DNA from: Aegilops tauschii subsp. strangulata
Lineage: Eukaryota > Streptophyta > Magnoliopsida > Poales > Poaceae
NCBI RefSeq assembly: GCF_002575655.3
Contig: NC_053037.3
Span: 451,329,793-451,393,792 of the forward strand
Direction: 5' to 3'
Length of the DNA: 64,000 nt
Numbering within the stretch: position 1 is the stretch's first letter; each line of letters starts with the position of its first letter. This document shows positions 12,287-24,347 of this stretch, one piece after another. A program made the translations under genes and the position numbers. The notes beneath the pieces were generated by a model, which was not told the origin of the DNA, did not search any database, and was given only the letters and a program-made list of their open reading frames with translations.

Positions 12287-12343
12287 GGGGGGATGGAGGG
12301 CAGCAACACAACAGCCTTGGGCGCCTCCCTCCTCCCCTGCAAC

Positions 12344-12345
<2 letters not shown>

Positions 12346-12376
<31 letters not shown>
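12346..12376 (+). repeat. (CT)n microsatellite, 31 bp, in Angela-B 5' LTR
   Basis: A perfect CT run just downstream of the probable transcription start. The equivalent run in the 3' LTR (19384-19426) is 43 bp. Confidence 0.97.
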
Positions 12377-12379
<3 letters not shown>

Positions 12380-12722
12380 GAAGCTCGGCGAAGCCCTGCC
12401 GACATCCCGCTACATCCACCACCACGCCGTCGTGCTGCTGGATCTCCATCAACCTCTCCTTCCCCCTTGCTGGATCAAGAAGGAGGAGACGTCACTGCAC
12501 CATACGTGTGTTGAACGCGGAGGTGCCGTCCGTTCGGCATTCGGTCATCGGTGATTTGAATCACGGCGAGTACGACTCCGTCAACCACGTTCATTGGAAC
12601 GCTTCCGCTCGCGATCTACAAGGGTATGTAGATGCACTCCTTTCCCCTCGTTGCTAGTATACTCCATAGATGGATCTTGGTGAGCGTAGGAAAATTTTAA
12701 AATTATGCTACGATCCCCAATA

Positions 12723-14020
12723 GTGGCATCATGAGCCAGGCCTATGCGTAGTTACTATGCACGAGTAGAACACAAAGCAGTTGTGGGCGTTGATGTTGCC
12801 AATTCTTCTTGCCGCTACTAGTCGTATCTTGTTTCGGTGGTATTGTGGGATGAAGCGGCCCGGACCGACCTTACACGTACGCTTACGTGAGACAGGTTCC
12901 ACCGACTGACATGCACTAGTTGCATAAGGTGGCTAGCGGGTGTCTGTCTCTCCTACTTTAGTCGGAACGGATTCGATGAAAAGGGTCCTTATGAAGGGTA
13001 AATAGAAATTGGCAAATCACGTTGTGGTTTTACGTAGGTAAGAAACGTTCTTGCTAGAAACCTATACAAGCCACGTAAAAACTTGCAACAACAATTAGAG
13101 GACGTCTAACTTGTTTTTGCAGCATGTGCTATGTGATGTGATATGGCCAGAAGATGTGATGAATGATATATGTGATGTATGAGATTGATCATATTCTTGT
13201 AATAGAAATCACGACTTGCATGTCGATGAGTATGACAACCGGCAGGAGCCATAGGAGTTGTCTTTATTATTTTGAATGACCTGCGTGTCATTGAATAACG
13301 CCATGTAAATTACTTTACTTTATTGCTAAACGCGTTAGCCATAAAAGTAGAAGTAATCGTTGGCGTGACAACTTCATGAAGACACAATGATGGAGATCAT
13401 GGTGTCATGCCGGTGACGAAGATGATCACGGTGCCCCGAAGATGGAGATCAAAGGAGCAAAATGATATTGGCCATATCATGTCACTATTTGATTGCATGT
13501 GATGTTTATCATGTTTTGCATCTTATTTGCTTAGAACGACGGTAGTAAGTAAGATGATCCCTTATAATAATTTCAAGAAAAGTGTTCCCCCTAACTGTGC
13601 ACCGTTGCGAAGGTTCGTTGTTTCGAAGCACTACGTGATGATCGGGTGTGATAGATTCTAACGTTCGAATACAACGGGTGTTGACGAGCCTAGCATGTAC
13701 AGACATGGCCTCGGAACACACGCAATACACTTAGGTTGACTTGATGAGCCTAGCATGTACAGACATGGCCTCGGAACACGGAGGACCGAAAGGTCGAGCA
13801 TGAGTCGTATAGAAGAAACGATCAACATGGAGATGTTCACCGATCTTGACTCGTCCGTCTCACATGATGATCGGACACGGCCTAGTTAACTCGGATCATG
13901 TTGCACTTAGATGACTAGAGGGATGTCTATCTGAGTGGGAGTTCATTGAGTAATTTGATTAGATGAACTTAATTATCATGAACTTAGTCTAAAATCTTTA
14001 CACTATGTCTTGTAGATCTA
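12723..14020 (+). mobile_element. Angela-B primer binding site and leader
   Basis: GTGGCATCATGAGCC abuts the LTR and is a degenerate Met-tRNA-type primer site. About 1.3 kb of leader follows, up to the gag ATG. It is colinear with the Angela-A leader, uninterrupted here, and supplies the reference for locating the inserts in Angela-A. I see no conserved coding frame. Confidence 0.85.
13681..13779 (+). repeat. 60-bp tandem duplication in Angela-B leader
   Basis: A 60-bp unit starting TTGACGAGCCTAGCATGTAC is followed by a second partial copy starting TTGATGAGCCTAGCATG. The reverse copia element has the same duplication (about 32775-32870). Angela-A and copia-C carry a single copy, so it marks the subtype. 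Confidence 0.9.
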
Positions 14021-17000
14021 ATGGCCCACATTGTCCTCAATTTCAATGCGTTCCTAGAGAAAACCAAGCTGAAAGATGATGGCAGTAATTATACGGACTG
14101 GGTCCGGAACCTGAGGATCATCCTCATAGCTGCCAAGAAAGATTATGTCCTAGAAGCACCGCTAGGTGAAGCACCAATCCCAGAGAACCAAGATGTTATG
14201 AACGCTTGGCAATCACGTGCTGATGATTACTCCCTCGTTCAGTGCGGCATGCTTTACAGCTTAGAACCGGGTCTTCAAAAGCGTTTTGAGAAACATGGAG
14301 CATATGAGATGTTCGAAGAGCTGAAAATGGTTTTCCAAGCTCATGCCCGGGTCGAGAGATATGAAGTCTCCGACAAGTTCTTCAGCTGTAAAATGGAGGA
14401 AAATAGTTCTGTTAGTGAGCACATACTCAGAATGTCTGGGTTGCATAACTGCTTGTCTCAGCTGGGAGTCAATCTCCCGGATGACGCGGTCATTGACAGA
14501 ATCCTCCAGTCGCTTCCACCAAGCTACAAGAGCTTTGTGATGAACTTCAATATGCAAGGGATGGAAAAGACCATTCCCGAGGTATATTCGATGCTGAAAT
14601 CAGCGGAGGTGGAGATCAGAAAGGAACATCAATTGTTGATGGTGAATAAAACCACTAAGTTCAAGAAGGGCAAGGGCAAGAAGAACTTCAAGAAGGACGA
14701 CAAGGGAGTTGCCGCACCCGGTAAGCCAGTTACTGGGAAGAAGTCAAGGAATGGACCCAAGCCTGAGACTGAGTGCTTTTATTGCAAGGGAAGTGGTCAC
14801 TAGAAGCGGAACTGCCCCAAATACTTAGCGGACAAGAAGGCCGGCAACACCAAAGGTATACGTGATATACATGTAATTGATGTGTACCTTACCAGTACTC
14901 GTAGTAGCTCCTGGGTATTTGATACCGGTGCGGTTGCTCATATTTGTAACTCAGAACAGGAACTGCGGAATAAGCGGAGACTGGCAAAGGACGAGGTGAC
15001 GATGCGCGTCGGGAATGGTTCCAAGGTCGATGTGATCGCCGTCGGCACGCTACCTCTGCATCTACCTACGGGATTAGTTTTAAACCTCAATAATTGTTAT
15101 TTAGTGCCAGCTTTGAGCATGAACATTGTATCTGGATCTCGTTTAATTCGAGATGGCTACTCATTTAAATCCGAGAATAATGGTTGTTCTATTTATATGA
15201 GAGATATGTTTTATGGTCATGCCCCGCTGGTCAATGGTTTATTCTTGATGAATCTCGAACGTGATGTTACACATATTCATAGTGTGAATACCAAAACATG
15301 TAAAGTTGATAACGATAGTCCCACATACTTGTGGCACTGCCGCCTTGGTCACATTGGTGTCAAGCGCATGAAGAAGCTCCATGCAGATGGACTTTTGGAG
15401 TCTCTTGATTACGGATCATTTGACACGTGCGAACCATGCCTCATGGGTAAGATGACCAAGACTCCGTTCTCCGGAACAATGGAGCGAGCAACCAACTTAT
15501 TGGAAATCATACATACCGATGTGTGCGGTCCAATAAGTGTTGAGGCTCGCGGAGGATATCATTATGTTCTCATTCTCACTGATGACTTAAGTAGATATGG
15601 GTATGTCTACCTAATGAAACACAAGTCTGAAACCTTTGAAAAGTTCAAGGAATTTTAGAGTGACGTTGAGAATCAACATGACAGGAAAATAAAATTCTTA
15701 CGATCAGATCGTGGTGGAGAATATTTAAGTCACGAATTTGGTGCACACTTAAGGAAATGTGGAATCGTTTCACAACTCACGCCGCCTGGAACACCTCAGC
15801 GAAACGGTGTGTCCGAACGTCGTAATCGCACTCTATTGGATATGGTGCGATCTATGATGTCTCTTACCGATTTACCGCTCTCATTTTGGGGCTATGCTTT
15901 AGAGACTGCCGCATTCACTTTAAATAGGGCTCCGTCGAAATCCGTTGAGACGACACCGTATGAATTATGGTTTGGGAAGAAACCTAAGCTGTCGTTTCTA
16001 AAAGTTTGGGGATGCGATGCTTATGTCAAGAAACTTCAACCTGAAAAGCTCGAACCCAAGTCGGAAAAATGCGTCTTCATAGGATACCCTAAGGAAACCA
16101 TTGGGTATACCTTCTACCTCAGATCCGAAGGCAAGATCTTCGTTGCCAAGAACGGGTCCTTTCTGGAGAAGGAGTTTCTCTCGAAAGAATTGAGTGGGAG
16201 GAAAGTGGAACTTGATGAGGTGATAGTCACCCCTTCCGAACCGGAAAGTAGCACAGCGCGGGAAAATGTTCCTGTGGTGCCTACACCGACTGGGGAGGAA
16301 GTTAATGATGATGATCATGAAGCTTCGGATCAAGTTACTACTGAACTTCGTAGGTCCACAAGGACACGTTCCGCACCAGAGTGGTACGGCAACCCTGTCC
16401 TGGAAATCATGTTGTTAGACAACGGTGAACCTTCGAACTATGAAGAAGCGATGGCGGGCCCGGATTCCGACAAATGGCTACAAGCCATGAAATCCAAGAT
16501 AGGATCCATGTATGAAAACGAAGTATGGACTTTGACTGACTTGCCCGATGATCGGCGAGCCATAGAAAACAAATGGATCTTTAAGAAGAAGACAGACGCG
16601 GATGGTAATGTTACCATCTATAAGGCTCGACTTGTCGCTAAGGGTTATCGACAAGTTCAAGGGGTTGACTACGATGAGACTTTCTCACCCGTAGCGAAGC
16701 TGAAGTCCGTCCGAATCATGTTAGCAATTGTCGCATACTATGATTATGAGATATGGCAGATGGACGTCAAAACGGCATTCCTTAATGGCTTCCTTAAGGA
16801 AGAATTGTATATGATGCAGCCGGAAGGTTTTGTCGATCCTAAGAATGCTAACAAAGTATGCAAGCTCCAGCGCTCAATCTATGGGCTGGTGCAAGCATCT
16901 CGGAGTTGGAACATTCGCTTTGATGAGATGATCAAAGCGTTTGGGTTTACACAGACTTATGGAGAAGCCTGTGTTTACAAGAAAGTGAGTGGGAGCTCTG

Positions 17001-18001
17001 TAGCATTTCTCATATTATATGTGGATGACATACTATTGATGGGAAATGATATAAAATTCTTGGTAAGTATAAAGGCCTATTTGAATAAGTGTTTTGCAAT
17101 GAAGGACCTTGGAGAAGCTGCTTATATATTAGGCATCAAGATCTATAGAGATAGATCAAGACGCCTCATTGGTCTTTCACAGAGTACATACCTTGATAAG
17201 ATATTGAAGAAGTTCAATATGGATCAGTCCAAGAAGGGGTTCTTGCCTGTATTGCAAGGTGTGCAATTGAGCACGGCTCAATGCCCGACCACGGCAGAAG
17301 ATAGAGAAAAGATGAGTGTCATCCCCTATGCCTCGGCCATAGGGTCTATTATGTATGCCATGCTGTGTACCAGACCTGATGTAAACCTTGCCATGAGTTT
17401 GGTAGGAAGGTACCAAAGTAATCCCGGCATGGAACACTGGACAGCGTTCAAGAATATCCTGAAGTACCTGAAGAGGACTAAGGATATGTTTCTCGTATAT
17501 GGAGGTGACGAAGAGCTCGTCGTAAAGGGTTACGTCGACGCTAGCTTCGACACAGATCTGGATGACTCGAAGTCACAAATCGGATATGTGTATATTTTGA
17601 ATGGAGGAGCAGTAAGCTGGTGCAGTTGCAAGCAAAGCGTCGTGGCGGGATCTACATGTGAAGCGGAGTACATGGCAACCTCGGAGGCAGCACAGGAAGC
17701 AGTCTGGATGAAGGAGTTCATTACCGACCTAGGGGTGATTCCCAATGCGTCGGGCCCGATGACTCTCTTCTGTGACAACACTGGAGCTATTGCCCTTGCG
17801 AAGGAGCCCAGATTTCACAGGAAGACCAGGCATATCAAGCGTCGCTTCAACTACATTCGTGAAAGTGTTCAAAATGGAGACATAGATATTTGTAAAGTAC
17901 ATCCGGACCTGAATGTAGCAGATCCGTTGACTAAACCTCTCCCTAGAGCAAAACATGATCAACACCAGGACGCAATGGGTGTTCGATTCATCACAATGTA
18001 A
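14021..18001 (+). pseudogene. Angela-B gag-pol polyprotein (two in-frame stops)
   Basis: Ty1/copia polyprotein, about 1,326 codons in one frame, starting at ATG 14021 (MAHIVLNFNAFLEK). Gag comes first. It ends in a CCHC zinc knuckle at 14774-14814 (CFYCKGSGH, then KRNC). The aspartic protease motif DTGA is near 14921. The GAG-pre-integrase block (LWHCRLGHIGVKRM) is near 15330, followed by the integrase core with its D, D and E blocks (HTDVCGP near 15510, LRSDRGGEY near 15700, GVSERRNRT near 15810). The RT has KARLVAKGYRQ, the catalytic YVDD at 17018-17029 and AFLNG, and RNase H (GYVDASFD near 17530) ends it. Two stops break it: TAG 14801-14803 inside the knuckle, where Angela-A has TGG, and TAG 15656-15658, where Angela-A has CAG. 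All other blocks are intact, so the protein was probably functional until recently. As read, only gag without a complete knuckle would be made. Confidence 0.95.
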
Positions 18002-18017
18002 CTAGATTATTGACTCT

Positions 18018-18033
18018 AGTGCAAGTGGGAGAC
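18018..18033 (+). promoter_or_regulatory. Angela-B polypurine tract
   Basis: GCAAGTGGGAGAC lies directly before the 3' LTR. Angela-A has the same sequence at the same place. Confidence 0.85.
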
Positions 18034-19381
18034 TGTTGGAAATATGCCCTAGAGGCAATAATAAATGGTTATTATTATATTTCTTTGTTCATGGTAATTG
18101 TCTATTGTTCATGCTATAATTGTGTTATCCGAAAATCGTAATACATGTGTGAATACATAGACCACAACGTGTCCCTAGTAAGCCCTAGTTGACTAGCTCG
18201 TTGATCAACAAATAGTCATGGTTTCCTGGCTATGGACATTGGATGTCATTGATAACGGGATCACATCATTAGGAGAATGATGTGATGGACCAGACCCAAT
18301 CCTAAGCATAGCGTAAAGATCGTGTAGTTCGTTTGCTAGAGCTTTTCCAATGTCAAGTATCTTTTCCTTAGACCATGAGATCGTGCAACTCCCGGATGCC
18401 GTAGGAGTGCTTTGGGTGTGCCAAACGTCACAACGTAACTGGGTGACTATAAAGGTGCACTACGGGTATCTCCGAAAGTGTCTGTTGGGTTGGCACGGAT
18501 CGAGACTGAGATTTGTCACTCCGTGTGACGGAGAGGTATCTCTGGGCCCACTTGGTAATGCATCATCATAATGAGCTCAATGTGACTAAGGCGTTAGTCA
18601 CGGGATCATGCATTGCGGTACGAGTAAAGAGACTTGCCGGTAACGAGATTGAACAAGGTATTGGGATACCGACGATCGAATCTCGGGCAAGTAACATACC
18701 GATTGACAAAGGGAATTGTATACGGGATTGATTGAATCCTCGACATCATGGTTCATCCGATGAGATCATCGTGGAACATGTCGGAGCCAACATGGGTATC
18801 CAGATCCCGCTGTTGGTTATTGACCGGAGAGGCGTCTCGGTCATGTCTGCATGTCTCCCGAACCCGTAGGGTCTACACACTTAAGGTTCGGTGACGCTAG
18901 GGTTGTAGAGATATGAGTATGCGGAAACCCGAAAGTTGTTCGGAGTCCCGGATGAGATCCCGGACGTCACGAGGAGTTCCGGAATGGTCCGGAGGTGAAG
19001 AATTATATATAGGAAGTCAAGTTTCGGCCACTGGGAAAGTTTCGGGGGTCACCGGTATTGTACCGGGACCACCGGAAGGGTCCCGAGGGTCCACCGGGTG
19101 GGGCCACCTATCCCGAAGGGCCCCATGGGCTGAAGTGGGAAGGGAACCAGCCCCTAGTGGGCTGGGGCGCCCCCCATGGGCCTCCCCCCTGCGCCTAGGG
19201 TTGGAAACCCTAGGGTGGGGGGGCGCCCCACTTGCCTTGGGGGGCAAGTCTCCCCCCTGGCCGCCGCCCCCCCCCTCCAGATGGGTTCTGGCCGGCGCCC
19301 CCCCTCCCAGGGGGCCTATATAAAGGGGGGAGGGAGGGCAGCAACACAACAGCCTTGGGCGCCTCCCTCCTCCCCTGCAAC

Positions 19382-19429
<48 letters not shown>

Positions 19430-19772
19430 GAAGCTCGGCGAAGCCCTGCCGACATCCCGCTACATCCACCACCACGCCGTCGTGCTGCTGGATCTCCATC
19501 AACCTCTCCTTCCCCCTTGCTGGATCAAGAAGGAGGAGACGTCGCTGCACCGTACGTGTGTTGAACGCCGAGGTGCCGTCCGTTCGGCACTCGGTCATCG
19601 GTGATTTGAATCACGGCGAGTACGACTCCGTCAACCACGTTCATTGGAACGCTTCCGCTCGCGATCTACAAGGGTATGTAGATGCACTCCTTTCCCCTCG
19701 TTGCTAGTATACTCCATAGATGGATCTTGGTGAGCGTAGGAAAATTTTAAAATTATGCTACGATCCCCAACA
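18034..19772 (+). repeat. Angela-B 3' LTR (1739 bp)
   Basis: Starts TGTTGGAAATATGCC and ends CGATCCCCAACA. It carries TATATAAA at 19317-19324 and a 43-bp CT run at 19384-19426. It is followed by the TSD ATCCC. Confidence 0.96.
19384..19426 (+). repeat. (CT)n microsatellite, 43 bp, in Angela-B 3' LTR
   Basis: Same position as the 31-bp run of the 5' LTR but six units longer. The two LTRs are identical at insertion, so one tract changed length afterwards. Confidence 0.97.
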
Positions 19773-22700
19773 ATCCCCTCCTCTGTCTCTCTCCCTCGCT
19801 CTTCCCCTCACGTGCCTGAGCACGCCGCCGTGAGCTACCGCGGCCACCAGCATCCCCGCGGCCATCCAACTAGCCTACAAGCTCCGCCTCGAATCCATGA
19901 AGCTCTACGCCGACGCACGCGACGCCAGGTGCCCCGAAGCCACGCCATCACCGCCGTCTTCACCGCCATGGCCGGCGATCGCCGCTGCTCGATTCGTAGC
20001 AACGAGGACATCCCCGAGCACGCCGAGGCCACCTCTGCACTCGCCGTGAGGTCCTCTATCGATCCCCTCTACTCCCACGTCCATTAGCTCATCGTAGCCC
20101 TCGTGTCCGTTGAGACCGAGACCTCACCGGCGCCGGACTTGTCACCGTCGTCGTTTTGGTTCGCCTCCGTATAAACCGAGCGGGTCACTGCACTGAGTGC
20201 ACTCCCAGGAGTCTGTAGCGCCCATCAGTTCCTCCTCCCATGCACCGTAGCCGCAACCCCGTGCACACCCGAACTCCGGCGGCCGTAGAAGAGCTCGCTG
20301 TCGTCAGTTACGGCCACCGTAGGCCCGGCCACCACCACCGTTGGATGCTCGCTTGCAAGAGCTCTCCATCGAACGCCCAAAACCGTCGCTTGTGGGCGAA
20401 TCCCGAGCGCCTCCGCCGTCTCTGGCTCTGCCGGCGATGAGCCGCGGGTCAACTCCAGCGGGTTGACCCAGGTTTTGACCCCGGTTGACCTCCCCAGGGT
20501 CACTGACATGCGGGCCCTGCCCGATTAATTAACCTAGCTTAGGTTTAAACCTAATTAGATTAACCTAGGTTAGTGCTAACTAAGTTTAGTTAGTTTAGTT
20601 AGCCACTGACACATGGGACCCACGCGTCAGGTTTGACCTGGACGACCCTGCTGACCTGCTGACGTCACCCTGACGCAATGCTGACGCATTAATTTAATTA
20701 CTGGAATTATTTTTATACAGGAAATTCCAGAAAATACCCAAAACTTCTAAAATTCATAGAAATTCAACCATAACTCCAAATGAAACAAATTATATATGAA
20801 AAATTATCAGAAAAATCCAATCTATCCATCTGTACTGGTTTCATGCATGTTAAAGCAACTTAACCCTGCTGTTTATATCAAAACATGATAAAGCACTATA
20901 TAAATTCATAAGATGAGTTTGGGGTTGAATCTTTGGTTCAAAATGGCTCAAACCCATCTGGTTGTAGTTGCATTAGCCCAACACACTCATTTTGCTATGT
21001 CATGATCATGCATCATATTGTGCATTGCATTGATTGTGTTTCCTTCTCTGTTGCCGGTAATTGTCCCCTCTCGATAGCCGTGGTTCCGACGATGAGTTCG
21101 ATGACACTGATGAAGAGCTATATGATCTTCGGAAGTGCCAGGCAAGCAAAAACCCCTTGTTCATTCCGATACAATCCCACTCTCTCGCTCCTGCTCTCTT
21201 TTACTGCATTAGGACAACAACGATTCAACTGTTACTTGTTGTGGTAGTTGAACCCCTTATCCTCTGCATGACCTGTCATTGCCACAGTAAATAGATGAAA
21301 CCCACTAGCATGAGTAGGAGTTGTTTGAGCCCTGATGTGCCTACTCATTCATGCTTGTTTGTCATGCCTGCTACTGCTTAGAGTTGATTCGGGTCTGATT
21401 CATCGGGGATGAGTTGGAATGGTGATGAACATGTCCTACTGTGTGTGAGCTAAGTGTGTGAACACGATTTGGTAAAGGTAGCGGTGAGAGGCCATGTAGG
21501 AGTACATGGTGGGTTGTCTCATTGCAGCCGTCCTCAGGAACTGAGTTCTGTGTTTGTGATCCATGAATAGTTACTACCACACATTGGAATGCTCAAGTGC
21601 CCCTCTCGACTTATTAATCAACTTGATCTCTGTCCAGGAGTTGCAACTAGTTTCTGGTGTTTGTAGGTAGTGTTAGTAGTCTACCAAGTGGCACCCGGTA
21701 CAGGTGGGCTTGGGACAGACTAGGCACCGTGGCCGGGTATGCCAAGCGTCACCCGTTTGGTGGGCTTGGAACCCTGTACACATCGTTTGGGGCCGTGAGC
21801 GACACCCCGGCCGGATCTCCTTGCGGATGGAACCCGAATAGGCGATAAACCTAGACGAGAGACCTGTGTGGTTAGTCAGGTCGTGGCCGACTCCCTCGCC
21901 AGGCTTCCGCTTGAAGGTTGCCGAGGTACACGACGTGTACATGGTGGTAAGTGGCGAGAGCATGAGTGACGAGGTACACCCCTCAGGGCTAATATGATCT
22001 ATTCGAATAGCCGTGTCCGCGGTAAAGGACTTCTGGGTTGCCTGTACAGTTCATAGACAAGTGAAAGTGGATACTCTAAAATGCGCAAGATAAGCGTGAG
22101 TGCTATGGATGGCGTTCTCGTAGGGAGACGGGAGCGGATCCATAGTGGTGTATTGATATGGTGAATATGTGGACTCGTGTGCGCCACCTCAAAAGAGTTG
22201 CTTGCAGTCGTAGTTCAGGATAGCCACTGAGTCAAAGCTGGCTTGCTGCAGTTAAACTCCACTACCCTCTTTGTTGATACCGATGCATATGTAGCTAGTT
22301 CTGATGTAAGTCTTGCTGGGTACATTTGTACTCACGTTTGCCTATTCTATGTTTTGCAGAGAGACGTCAGTCTCGCTAGTAGTTCCGTGTGGACTTCGAC
22401 GTTTAGCTTGTTACCTCAGCTACGATCTTGTGCCCTCGGCAGGATCTAGTAAATAGTCAGGCTTCTCAGCCTTTTTCATTTGTAGATGTCTGTACTCAGA
22501 CATGTTAAGCTTCCGCATGTGTTTGACTTGTATGCTCTGAATGTTGGGTCATGAGACCTATGTTTGTAATATCTCGCTCCTCGGAGCCTATTGAATAAAT
22601 ACTTGAGTCGTAGAGTTATGTTGTGATGCCATGTTGTATTTACACATATCGAGCATATTGCGTGTATGATTGAAATGCTTGGTATGTGTGGGATCCGACA

Positions 22701-23236
22701 ACCTAGTTGTTTATCCTTGGTAGCCTCTCTTATGGGGAAATGTAGTCTTGTGCTTCCATGAGCCATAGTAGTCCGCTACAGCCCGGTTCACCGGAGTCCT
22801 GCTAGCCCAGCACTACTGCTCCGGACACCTGATTGGCCGGCATGTGATTCACTTCGTTCCTGTGTCTGTCCCTTCGGGGAAATGTCACGCGGTGACATCC
22901 GGAGTCCTGCCTAGCCAGCTACAGTCCGGGTTCCCGGAGTCCAGTTAGCCCAGTGCTACAGCCCGGATTCGCACGCTGCTGACCGACATGCTCGATGTTG
23001 ATTCACGTATGCCTATCCCCGTAAGTTAGTGCCACTTTGGGTTCACGACTAGTCATGTCGGCCCGGGTTCTCTGTCATATGGATGCTAGCGACACTATCA
23101 TATACGTGAGCCAAAAGGCGCAAACGGTCCCGGGCCATGGTAAGGCGACACCCGTGGGAATACCGTGCGTGAGGCCGCAAAGTGATATGAGGTGTTACAG
23201 GCTAGATCGGTGTGACTTAGAATCGGGGTCCTGACA
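19773..23236 (+). repeat. LARD 3' LTR, right part
   Basis: Continues the LTR from ATCCCCTCCTCTG (the second TSD copy of Angela-B) to GGGGTCCTGACA, colinear with 3074-6542 of the 5' LTR. Followed by TTGTT, the LARD TSD. Non-coding. Confidence 0.93.
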
Positions 23237-23818
23237 TTGTTCTTGCAGCATATGCCGTGTGATGTGATATGGCCAAAAGGATGTGATGAATGATATATGT
23301 GATGTATGAGATTGATCATGTTCTTGTAATAGGAATCACGACTTGCATGTCGATGAGTATGACAACCGGCAGGAGCCATAGGAGTTGTCTTAATTTATTG
23401 TATGACCTGCGTGTCAATGAAAACGCCATGTAATTACTTTACTTTATTGCTATCCGTTAGCCATAGTAGTAGAAGTAACAGTTGGCGAGACAACTTCATG
23501 AAGACACGATGATGGAGATCATGATGATGGAGATCATGGTGTCATGCCGGTGACGATGATGATCATGGTGCCCCGAAGATGGAAATCAAAAGGAGCAAAA
23601 TGATATTGGCCATATCATGTCACTATTTCATTGCATGTGATGTTTATCATGTTTTTACATCTTATTTGCTTAGAACGACGGTAGGTTAAATAAGATGATC
23701 CCTCGCTAAAATTTCAAGAAAGTGTCCCCCCTAACTGTGCACCGTTGCGAAGGTTCGTTGTTTCGAAGCACCACGTGATGATCGGGTGTGATAGATTCTA
23801 ATGTTCGAATATAACGGG
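23237..23818 (+). mobile_element. Angela-A leader, part 2 (with LARD TSD at 23237-23241)
   Basis: Resumes the leader after the LARD and matches Angela-B 13117-13675. It ends at ACGGG (23814-23818), the TSD of gypsy-F, and the leader continues at 38839. Non-coding. Confidence 0.9.
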
Positions 23819-24300
23819 TGAGGGAGTCCTGGACTAAGGGGTCCTCGGGCGTCCGACCTGTTAGCCATGGGCCGGACTGATGGGCTGTGAAGATACGAAG
23901 ACCGGAGACTGCACCCGTGTCCGGATGGGACTCTCCTTGGCGTGGAAGGCAAGCTTGGCGACCAAATATGTAGATTCTTTTCCTTTGTAACCGACCTTGT
24001 GTAACCCTAGATCATCCCGGTGCCTATATAAACCGGAGGACTTAGTCCGGAAAGGACAGATACTCATTACCTTAGTCATACAGGCTAGACCTTTAGGGTT
24101 TAGCCATTACGATCTCGTGGTAGATCAACTCTTGTAATACTCATATTCATCAAGATCAATCAAGCAGGAAGTAGGGTATTACCTCCATAGAGAGGGCCCG
24201 AACCTGGGTAAACATCGCGCCCCCCGTCTCTTGTTACCATCGACCTTAGACGCACAGTTCGGGACCCCCTACCTGAGATCCGCCGGTTTTGACACCGACA
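23819..24300 (+). repeat. Gypsy-F 5' LTR (482 bp)
   Basis: Starts TGAGGGAGTCCTGGACTAAG and ends TTTTGACACCGACA. It is the same length as the 3' copy, with only a few differences. TATATAAA is at 24025-24032. The next bases (TTGGTGCTTTCATTGAGAG) would be the primer site, but I cannot assign the tRNA. Confidence 0.95.
24025..24032 (+). promoter_or_regulatory. Probable TATA box of gypsy-F 5' LTR
   Basis: TATATAAA in gtgcctatataaaccgg, conserved at 38563-38570 in the 3' LTR. Confidence 0.65.
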
Positions 24301-24347
24301 TTGGTGCTTTCATTGAGAGTTCCACTGTGCCGTCGACGAAAGGTTCG

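Larger units (their letters stand above)
10999..12722 (+). repeat. Angela-B 5' LTR (1724 bp)
   Basis: Starts TGTTGGAAATATGCCCTAG and ends GATCCCCAATA, where the canonical end is CCAACA, so the penultimate C has mutated to T. By hand it differs from the 3' LTR at about five places in the first 300 bp and by six CT units in the microsatellite. Confidence 0.95.
10999..19772 (+). mobile_element. Angela-B, complete copia LTR retrotransposon
   Basis: 8774 bp in the order 5' LTR, primer binding site, leader, gag-pol, polypurine tract, 3' LTR, with a perfect 5-bp TSD. It is inserted in the LARD 3' LTR. The gag-pol frame is in register from end to end with only two stop codons, so this is the best preserved element in the window. 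Its LTR is a different subtype from that of Angela-A: it has a (CT)n tract and a different region after the TATA box. The LTR of the reverse copia element is of the same subtype. Confidence 0.96.
2394..23236 (+). mobile_element. LARD-type retrotransposon with very long LTRs
   Basis: LTRs of 4149 bp (2394-6542) and about 4.14 kb (10314-10998 plus 19773-23236) flank a 3.77-kb internal domain with no intact gene. It has a Met-tRNA-type primer binding site, a polypurine tract and a perfect TSD. Without Angela-B it is about 12.06 kb. Long LTRs with a non-coding interior match the LARD class (barley Sukkula is the known example); family identity is unverified. It must have depended on proteins from another element. 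The decayed interior and the 3' end (see 8096-8960 and 10278-10292) point to a chromovirus-like gypsy ancestor. Confidence 0.88.

Noticed and set aside
12346..12376. RE/SL-repeat peptides read through the CT tract
   Set aside because: Simple translation of a microsatellite in both strands.
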